Part shown: positions 33,130 to 39,297 of the stretch, piece after piece | How the letters are laid out: each line of letters begins with the position of its first letter | Position numbering within the stretch: the first letter of the stretch is position 1 | Assembly (NCBI GenBank): GCA_902783375.1 | Contig: CACZQN010000052.1 | Coordinates: 1-45,535 of the forward strand | Reading direction: 5' to 3' | DNA: 45,535 nt | Source of the DNA: an uncultured Lachnospiraceae bacterium | GTDB lineage: Bacteria; Bacillota; Clostridia; Lachnospirales; Lachnospiraceae | Program-made: the position numbers and the translations under genes | Notes under the pieces: generated by a model | The model's database searches: none | What the model was told of the DNA's origin: nothing | The model's input: only the letters and a program-made list of their open reading frames with translations

Positions 33130-35208
33130 ATGGATCTGTCCTTGTGTCTGATATTGTATCTGGTCTTCACGCCGTTCCTCTTCGGAATCCTGTCCTTCCT
33201 GATCGGGAGGCGTCATGAGAAGGCGAGAGACTGGTTTGCCGTTGCCGTGACCGCCGTGGAACTGGCAGCGGCCATCCTGCTGGCGGGTCACTACCTGTCC
33301 GGGAATGGTTCCGCTGTTGCCGTTTCCGGTGGTGTTCTCTATCCGGTCCTTCAAAATGAACTGGCAGGCGGCCTTTCCTTTACGCTCGATGGCTTCCGCG
33401 TGGTCTATGCCCTGATTACCGCTCTGATGTGGGCAGGGACGACCGCCTTCGGAAAAGAATATTTCCTGCATGAGCGGGAACACCTGAACCGCTACTGGTT
33501 CTTCGTGCTGGTAACACTCGGTGCCACAGAAGGCGTGATGCTCTCCGGGGATTTCATGACGTCCTTCATTTTCTTCGAGATCCTGTCCTTCACGTCCTTC
33601 ACATGGGTCATCCATGAGGAGACGGAGGAAGCAGTTCATGCCGGCTATACCTACCTGTTCATCGCGGTGATCGGCGGTCTGGTGCTCTTCATGGGACTGG
33701 CGATGCTGTCGTTCACAGCAGGGACGCTGGTTTTCGAAGAACTCCCGGGTGCTGTTCTGACCGCAATCGCGGAAGGGAAGAGCGGCATGATCCTGGCTGC
33801 GGCGATCTGCATTCTCTTTGGCTTCGGTGCGAAGGCCGGGATGTTCCCGGTCCACATCTGGCTGCCGAAGGCACATCCGGTGGCGCCGTCCCCCGGGTCA
33901 GCCCTGCTTTCCGGTATCCTGACGAAGGTCGGTGTGTATGGCATTCTGATGACGGCGCTGACGACGATGGGCGGCAATACCACCTTCGGTCTGCTGGTCC
34001 TCATCATCGGTATGATCACGATGGCGCTCGGTGCCTTGCTGGCCCTGTTCTCCGTCAATCTGAAGCGGACCCTGGCCTGTTCCTCCATGTCCCAGATCGG
34101 TTTTATCCTGACCGGTGTCGGCATGATGGTCCTGCTCGCTGCGGGCGGGGAAGAAGAGGGCGTCGTGATTGCGACCTCCGGTCTGATGCTCCACATGGTG
34201 AATCACTCCCTGATCAAACTGACACTCTTCATGGCGGCCGGTGTCGTCGTGATGAACCTGCATACCCTGGTACTCGACGATATCCGCGGCTGGGGAAGAA
34301 ATAAATGGTTCCTGAAGATCGCTTTTGCGCTCGGAGCTCTTGGCATCAGCGGTGTTCCGTGCTTTAATGGATATATATCAAAGACATTGCTGCACGAGAG
34401 CATCGTGGAGGGCATCCATCACCTGTCCGCTTATAGCGGGATGCTGTCGGTGATGGAATGGATCTTCCTCTGTTCCGGCGGTCTGACCTTTGCCTATATG
34501 CTGAAACTCTTCATCTGTATCTTTGTGGAAAAGAACAGCAGCCTGAAGCGGCAGGCGGAGTTCGACAAAGAACCGCACTGCATGAACCGGCTCAGTACGG
34601 CGGTGATCTTCGGATCCTCGCTTCTGATGGTCATCCTTGGCCAGCCGGCCGTGATGAACCGCCTGGCGGCAGTCATGAGCGGCTATCACGAGATCCTGGA
34701 ATTCCAGGCATTCACCTTTGCGAATCTGAAAGGCGGCCTGATCTCCCTCGGGATCGGCGCGGCGGTCTATCTGATCGTGGTGCGGAAGGTCCTGATGCAT
34801 CAGGGTTCCTATGTGAACCGCTGGCCTGCATGGCTTGATCTGGAGAACCTCCTCTATCGGCCGGTGCTGACGAAAGCCCTGCCGTGGATCTTCGGAAATC
34901 TGGCGCGGGTGTTCGGCGAGAACCTGATCCTCAGACCGCTCTGCAAAGCCGGCCTCCTCATCGGACAGGTGCTCTGCAGACTCTTTGACATGGGGCTTGA
35001 CGGCATGATCCTGGCGGTGAGAAAGACCTTCCTGCGGGAAGTCAGGGTGCGCGGCAGCGAGCCGAAGCATCCGGGCCTTGTCCGGACCATGTCCACGGAG
35101 ATCTCCGAAGCAGCAAAGCCTCTGGTATCAAACTTTACATTTGCCCTCATGATGACCTGCATCGGCATCGTGGCGGTGCTGGTCGTGATCGTGTTGCGTG
35201 TATTCTAG
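33130..35208 (+). CDS. Antiporter-like membrane subunit 4 (HyfB/HycC-like, long)
   Basis: A 692-residue polytopic subunit, longer than the other three because of extra C-terminal sequence (about 500-692) with further membrane segments and a final helix (FALMMTCIGIVAVLVVIVL). FFEILSFTSFTWVI carries the helix-5 glutamate, GAKAGMFPVHIWLPKAHP the helix-7 lysine, GILTKVGVYGILM the helix-8 lysine, and HSLIKLTLFMAAG the late lysine. The wording resembles hydrogenase-4 subunit B and related long antiporter subunits. No hydrogenase or quinone module lies nearby. AGGAGGGTGA precedes the ATG. Confidence 0.88.
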   Translation: MDLSLCLILYLVFTPFLFGILSFLIGRRHEKARDWFAVAVTAVELAAAILLAGHYLSGNGSAVAVSGGVLYPVLQNELAGGLSFTLDGFRVVYALITALMWAGTTAFGKEYFLHEREHLNRYWFFVLVTLGATEGVMLSGDFMTSFIFFEILSFTSFTWVIHEETEEAVHAGYTYLFIAVIGGLVLFMGLAMLSFTAGTLVFEELPGAVLTAIAEGKSGMILAAAICILFGFGAKAGMFPVHIWLPKAHPVAPSPGSALLSGILTKVGVYGILMTALTTMGGNTTFGLLVLIIGMITMALGALLALFSVNLKRTLACSSMSQIGFILTGVGMMVLLAAGGEEEGVVIATSGLMLHMVNHSLIKLTLFMAAGVVVMNLHTLVLDDIRGWGRNKWFLKIAFALGALGISGVPCFNGYISKTLLHESIVEGIHHLSAYSGMLSVMEWIFLCSGGLTFAYMLKLFICIFVEKNSSLKRQAEFDKEPHCMNRLSTAVIFGSSLLMVILGQPAVMNRLAAVMSGYHEILEFQAFTFANLKGGLISLGIGAAVYLIVVRKVLMHQGSYVNRWPAWLDLENLLYRPVLTKALPWIFGNLARVFGENLILRPLCKAGLLIGQVLCRLFDMGLDGMILAVRKTFLREVRVRGSEPKHPGLVRTMSTEISEAAKPLVSNFTFALMMTCIGIVAVLVVIVLRVF

Positions 35209-35218
35209 GAGGCGTGCG

Positions 35219-36502
35219 ATGATTACAGTGGCAATCTGTGGATGCGGGAGCCGGGGGCTTTTCGCCTATGCCTCCCTGTCCAGGATTTATCCGGAAAAGA
35301 TGAAGGTGGTGGCCGGAGCGGATATCCGGCCGGAGCGCCTTCAGATGCTGCAGGAGATGTATGGCGTTCCTGCAGATATGTGCTTCGCTTCTGATGTGGA
35401 CCTTCTCGCGCAGCCAAAGCTCGCTGACGCGATGATCATCTCCACGCAGGACCGGCAGCATGTCGGAGAAGCGATCCGGGCTCTCGAACTCGGCTATGAT
35501 CTGATCTGCGAGAAGCCGATCTCACCGGAGCTTTCCGAATGTCTCCGGCTGCAGGATAAGGTGCATGAAACAGGGCGGCACGTCGTGATCGGCCATGTGC
35601 TGCGCTACACGCCGTTCTACCAGACCGTGAAGGAGATCATCACCGAAGGGAAGCTTGGAACGATCCGGACCATCGATGCGACGGAAAATGTCGGCTATTA
35701 TCACTTTGCGCATTCTTTCGTGCGGGGGAACTGGCGAAGTGCGGAAGAGACCAGCCCGATGATTCTGGCCAAGTGCTGCCATGATATGGACTATATCCGG
35801 TGGCTCGCGGACAGCCCCTGCGTCAGCCTCGCATCCTTCGGCGGGTTATCGACATTCTCAGCGGAACATGCACCGGCAGGAGCGGGCAGATTCTGTATGG
35901 CGGACTGTCCGGATGAAGTCCGTGCGCGCTGCCCGTACGATGCGGAAAAGATCTATCTCACAGGCGTCCATGGCTTCGACCGGACAGGAGATGCCTGGCC
36001 GCAGAATGTGGTGGTTTCAGAACCGACGCGGGAGAAGCTGGTGCAGGCACTCCAGGACGGACCGTATGGAAGATGCGTCTATCACTGTGACAATGATGTA
36101 TTCGACCACCAGACCGTGCTGATGCAGTTTGAGAACGGGATCAAGGCAACCTTCACGACATCGGCATTTTCCCAGAATATCTACCGGACGATCAAGATCA
36201 CCGGGACCGAAGGTGAACTGACCGGGAATCTGGAAGAAGATCAGATCCTGCTCCGGCGCTTTGGCGAAGCGGATCAGCTCTATGATCTCTCGGCGAAGAA
36301 AAGCGAATTCAAGGGACATGGCGGCGGTGACGCCGGTCTCGCGAATGCATTTGTGACGCTGGTCGAAGAGGGCGGGGAAGGCCTGACCTCCGTCGATGCC
36401 TCCGTGGAGAGCCATGCGATGGCCCTGGCCGCGCATGAAAGCGCCCTTGCGAAAGGACGGACGATCCTGCTGAAGGATTATATCGAAGCGCACCGGAACT
36501 GA
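35219..36502 (+). CDS. Gfo/Idh/MocA-family oxidoreductase
   Basis: A 427-residue NAD(P)-dependent sugar or inositol dehydrogenase-like enzyme. The N-terminal Rossmann motif is VAICGCGSRG, EKPISPEL supplies the family lysine, and HVLRYTPFYQT leads into the C-terminal domain. It is somewhat longer than usual and carries a cysteine cluster (about residues 225-240, FCMADCPDEVRARCPYDA), perhaps structural or metal-binding. ATG at 35219 follows TAGGAGG. It starts 11 bases after the last Mrp gene and may be carried on the same message. The next gene is a NahK-like kinase, so a sugar-processing pair is plausible. Confidence 0.88.
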   Translation: MITVAICGCGSRGLFAYASLSRIYPEKMKVVAGADIRPERLQMLQEMYGVPADMCFASDVDLLAQPKLADAMIISTQDRQHVGEAIRALELGYDLICEKPISPELSECLRLQDKVHETGRHVVIGHVLRYTPFYQTVKEIITEGKLGTIRTIDATENVGYYHFAHSFVRGNWRSAEETSPMILAKCCHDMDYIRWLADSPCVSLASFGGLSTFSAEHAPAGAGRFCMADCPDEVRARCPYDAEKIYLTGVHGFDRTGDAWPQNVVVSEPTREKLVQALQDGPYGRCVYHCDNDVFDHQTVLMQFENGIKATFTTSAFSQNIYRTIKITGTEGELTGNLEEDQILLRRFGEADQLYDLSAKKSEFKGHGGGDAGLANAFVTLVEEGGEGLTSVDASVESHAMALAAHESALAKGRTILLKDYIEAHRN

Positions 36503-36559
36503 CTGCAGGACAATATCAACGCACACAGAAACGGACGGTATGATGACAGGGAGGTTGCC

Positions 36560-37639
36560 ATGGAGGATCTTCTGAGAAGGATCGGTGCTGCCTTTGGCAG
36601 GGAGATGGCGTATGCGCCGATTGGAAACGGGCATATCAATGACACGTTCCTGTCGGAGGACGGCAGCGTGATTCTGCAGCGGATCAATACCTATGTGTTC
36701 CGGCAGCCGGCGGATGTCATGGAGAATATCGCCGCAGTGACCGCCCATATCAGGAGCAAGCTGCAGGCAGAGGGGGCAGATGTCCCGCGCGGAACGCTCA
36801 CCGTCCTGCCGACAGCCTCCGGCGATCTGTTGTACGCCGATGAGAGCGGCAGCTGGCGCATGTATGCGCATATCAGCGGAACTCACTCGGTGGAGCCGGA
36901 GGAGAGAACGCTGGCAGAGTTCGGCGAGGCAGCAAGGGCCTTCGGTCATTTTCAGCGGATGCTCGCAGATTTCCCGGCAGATACCCTCCATGACACCATT
37001 CCGCGGTTCCATGATACCCTCTGGCGGACCGAACAGCTGCGGACGGCGATCCATAACTGCACCCTGCCTGACCGACGGGAGAAGGCAGCTGCCCTGATTG
37101 CGGACGCGCACGCGCTTCGCAGACTGGCGCCCATCATCCTGGATGAGATCCGGGCAGGCACGGTTCCACTGGCCGTGACGCACAATGATACCAAGATCAA
37201 CAATGTGCTCTTTGATGATCTGACCGGCAAGGCGGTAGCGGTGATCGACCTCGACACCGTGATGCCCGGTTCAAGGCTCTATGACTTCGGGGATGCCATC
37301 CGCTCCGGGGCCGTGACGGCAGCAGAAGACGAACCGGATGCGCAGAAGGTGCATTTCGATCCGGAAGCCTATCGGATCTTCAGGAAAGAATACCTCCGCG
37401 AGATGGGCGGGATCCTGACGGATGCGGAGCGGAAGCTGCTGCTTGCCTCCGCGTGGATTGCCACCTATGAGTGCGGAATCCGGTTCCTCGCGGATTACCT
37501 TGAAAATGATATATATTATAAGACAACCTATCCGGAGCACAATCTCATCCGCGCCAGGAATCAGTTTCTGCTGCTGCATGAGATGATGGAGTATCCGGAT
37601 TCATGTGACATGGAGGATGAAGATGTACTACGTTCCTGA
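36560..37639 (+). CDS. Aminoglycoside-phosphotransferase-fold sugar kinase (NahK-like)
   Basis: A 359-residue kinase resembling N-acetylhexosamine 1-kinase and homoserine-kinase-type enzymes. IGNGHINDTFL opens the ATP-binding lobe, RMYAHISGT lies in the hinge region, THNDTKINNVLFD carries the catalytic aspartate (about residues 207-220), and VIDLDTVMPGSRLYDFGDA the metal-binding aspartate. CAGGGAGG precedes the ATG. Resistance kinases share the fold, but the hexosamine-kinase wording makes a sugar substrate more likely. The adjacent Gfo/Idh enzyme supports that, and the GH3 hexosaminidase at 5.3-6.7 kb could in principle supply the sugar. Confidence 0.82.
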   Translation: MEDLLRRIGAAFGREMAYAPIGNGHINDTFLSEDGSVILQRINTYVFRQPADVMENIAAVTAHIRSKLQAEGADVPRGTLTVLPTASGDLLYADESGSWRMYAHISGTHSVEPEERTLAEFGEAARAFGHFQRMLADFPADTLHDTIPRFHDTLWRTEQLRTAIHNCTLPDRREKAAALIADAHALRRLAPIILDEIRAGTVPLAVTHNDTKINNVLFDDLTGKAVAVIDLDTVMPGSRLYDFGDAIRSGAVTAAEDEPDAQKVHFDPEAYRIFRKEYLREMGGILTDAERKLLLASAWIATYECGIRFLADYLENDIYYKTTYPEHNLIRARNQFLLLHEMMEYPDSCDMEDEDVLRS

Positions 37640-37892
37640 AGGCACGAAGCGGTGTGGATTCTATGAATGCAGGGCATGCGGGATGCGCTTCCTGGATGTT
37701 CGCATCGCACCGACCATTCCCTGTCCGTACTGCGGAGAAGAGATCGATATGGAGATCGGTCCGGATGATGAAGTTCCGGAAGCAGTCGAGACGGCAGAAC
37801 TCCTTCAGATGATCGAAGGGGAAGAGGAAGTCGAGAAATATGACGGTCTGCTGAGTCTTGCCATCACGGGAGGGGACTACAGCTGGATCTGA
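37623..37892 (+). CDS. Small zinc-ribbon protein
   Basis: An 89-residue protein with two CxxC knuckles (ECRACGMRF and CPYCGEEI), so a zinc ribbon in its first 45 residues, followed by an acidic half (GEEEVEKYDGLLS). ATG at 37623 has GGAGG at 37612-37616, whereas an in-frame GTG at 37605 has none. It overlaps the end of the kinase gene by 17 bases, so it is probably translationally coupled and is the last gene of the long operon. No specific function is recognised. Confidence 0.78.
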   Translation: MYYVPEGTKRCGFYECRACGMRFLDVRIAPTIPCPYCGEEIDMEIGPDDEVPEAVETAELLQMIEGEEEVEKYDGLLSLAITGGDYSWI

Positions 37893-37913
37893 GAACGGCA
37901 GCGGATATATGCA

Positions 37914-37942
37914 TTGACAGAAAAGCGTGCATGCATTAAGAT
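37914..37942 (+). promoter_or_regulatory. Promoter of the leader peptide-MFS-TetM/NYN operon
   Basis: TTGACA at 37914-37919, 17 bases, TAAGAT at 37937-37942, ahead of a leader of about 230 bases. Near-consensus boxes and exact spacing suggest constitutive initiation, with control exerted afterwards in the leader. Confidence 0.82.
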
Positions 37943-38027
37943 AGACCTAAGGACCGAGACCGTGTATGCTTTCCGCATGCAGTCTGCAGATGTTCCTGAC
38001 TGGAAGAAACGAAAGGATTTGGTAACG

Positions 38028-38093
38028 ATGTTCTGGAAAATGGTTTACCTTCAGCTCATGAAGGGTTACATCTATCACCCGACAAGGGGATAG
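38028..38093 (+). CDS. Leader peptide of 21 residues
   Basis: The frame begins MFWKMVYLQL and ends YHPTRG before TAG at 38091-38093. It is preceded by GAAAGGATTTGG, a proper ribosome site. It lies between a strong promoter and an exporter gene, and its stop region is one arm of an RNA helix that competes with the exporter's ribosome-site hairpin. Such arrangements regulate antibiotic-resistance and ribosome-protection genes by ribosome stalling. The peptide is rich in aromatic residues early on, and its last codons (Pro, Thr, Arg, Gly) overlap the helix arm. Whether it stalls the ribosome, and with which drug, cannot be read from sequence. Confidence 0.7.
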   Translation: MFWKMVYLQLMKGYIYHPTRG

Positions 38094-38179
38094 TGCGCCC
38101 ATTTTTCGGAAATTAACATCCTGGATGACACTATCTCCTCTGAGAACAGATCACAATTTCTGACTGGAGGAGATTTTTT
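38085..38179 (+). promoter_or_regulatory. Attenuator: mutually exclusive antiterminator and terminator/ribosome-site hairpins
   Basis: Helix A pairs 38085-38095 (AGGGGATAGTG, the end of the leader frame) with 38129-38139 (CACTATCTCCT): 11 pairs, one of them G-U. Helix B pairs 38133-38140 (ATCTCCTC) with 38167-38174 (GAGGAGAT), which contains the ribosome site of the exporter, and is followed directly by a T-run up to its ATG at 38180. The two helices share 38133-38139 and cannot coexist. Helix B looks like an intrinsic terminator and would also hide the ribosome site. Helix A would release it. A ribosome at the leader stop codon would cover the 5' arm of helix A and favour B; one held earlier would leave A free. 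Confidence 0.75.
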
Positions 38180-39250
38180 ATGCTCAAAATCAAGAAACAA
38201 ATCAATACACTCTATCTGTCCTCTGTCCTCGGCAATCTGTCCATCACAGGGGCGTGGGTGGCGATTCTGGCTGCCCGTGGTTTCTCACTTGTCGAGATTG
38301 GCTTTGCGGAGACGATCTTTCACGCGACAAGTCTGATCTGTGAAATCCCGTCCGGCGTCCTGGCGGACAGACTCGGCAGGAAACGGATTCTGATCGTGAG
38401 CCAGGTGAGCTTCATGCTGGCCTGCCTGGTGATGGCCCTGACGGAGAATTTCGCAGGGGTCTGCATTTCCTTTATGTTCAATGCGATCGGCTGGAACTGT
38501 CAGTCGGGCTCGGGCGATGCGCTGGCCTATGACTCGCTGAAGGTCTGCGGGGAAGAGAGCCGCTATGAACGCTATGCATCGAACCAGCTGCTGATCTTCC
38601 GGATCGGCAGCGGCATCTCGACGCTGTGTGCGGGAATTGCGCTGGTTCTGGGGTACCGCATTGCCTATCTGCTGAGTGTGATCAATCATGCGATCACGCT
38701 CGTGGTGCTGCTGTTCCTGAAGGAAGTGGAGACAGGGGAGAAGGCGGAGAATGTCTTTCAGCATTCCCTTGACAGCATCCGTTTTCTCTTTCATTATAAA
38801 AAAGCAAGCGCACTGATGTTTGCCAATGGGATCGTCGGTGCGATCGATACGCTGCTCTTATTCTTTCTGCAGTCGAAGCTTCGCACAGCGGGGATATCGG
38901 ACTGGGCACTTGGCCTCGCACTCTTTGTCATGGAGCTCGGCGGGATCGTCGGCGGCAGACTGATCCTGAGGGCGAAGAACGTGCGGTATTACGTGATCTT
39001 TACGGTCTGCACAGCGGTGGTCATCCTGGGTGTGATTCTCGAACATCCGGATGTCATCCTGCTGATGACCCTCGGCGGTTTCCTGGCGGCGGCAGCGGAT
39101 GATGCCCTGCAGGTACGGACGAATGCAAAACTGCAGGACATGTTTCCATCTGAGCAGCGGGCAACACTGATATCGGTCAATGAATTTATCTTTTCCGTCA
39201 TCATGATCATCCTGTCACCGATTGCAGGGTATTTCTTTACGCTGTGGTGA
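38180..39250 (+). CDS. MFS-family drug exporter-like transporter
   Basis: A 356-residue MFS protein with about 11-12 membrane helices, slightly short for the family. Motif A between helices 2 and 3 is GVLADRLGRKR (residues 59-69), typical of drug-proton antiporters, preceded by LICEIPS. GGAGGAG in the attenuator is its ribosome site, five to six bases before the ATG. It is the first structural gene after the leader and is followed 47 bases later by the TetM-like fusion. Regulated expression by a leader peptide suggests export of a ribosome-targeting compound, by analogy with macrolide and tetracycline exporters. The substrate is not shown by sequence. Confidence 0.85.
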   Translation: MLKIKKQINTLYLSSVLGNLSITGAWVAILAARGFSLVEIGFAETIFHATSLICEIPSGVLADRLGRKRILIVSQVSFMLACLVMALTENFAGVCISFMFNAIGWNCQSGSGDALAYDSLKVCGEESRYERYASNQLLIFRIGSGISTLCAGIALVLGYRIAYLLSVINHAITLVVLLFLKEVETGEKAENVFQHSLDSIRFLFHYKKASALMFANGIVGAIDTLLLFFLQSKLRTAGISDWALGLALFVMELGGIVGGRLILRAKNVRYYVIFTVCTAVVILGVILEHPDVILLMTLGGFLAAAADDALQVRTNAKLQDMFPSEQRATLISVNEFIFSVIMIILSPIAGYFFTLW

Positions 39251-39297
39251 AAGGATGGCGTGATCGAAGATTATGTATGAATAAAGTGAGGAGTAGT

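Noticed and set aside
28558-33170. Long minus-strand open frames (about 500 codons each) opposite the antiporter subunits
   Set aside because: Their translations are His/Gln/Asp-rich, the usual reverse image of membrane-protein codons, with no motif. The plus-strand antiporter genes are unambiguous.
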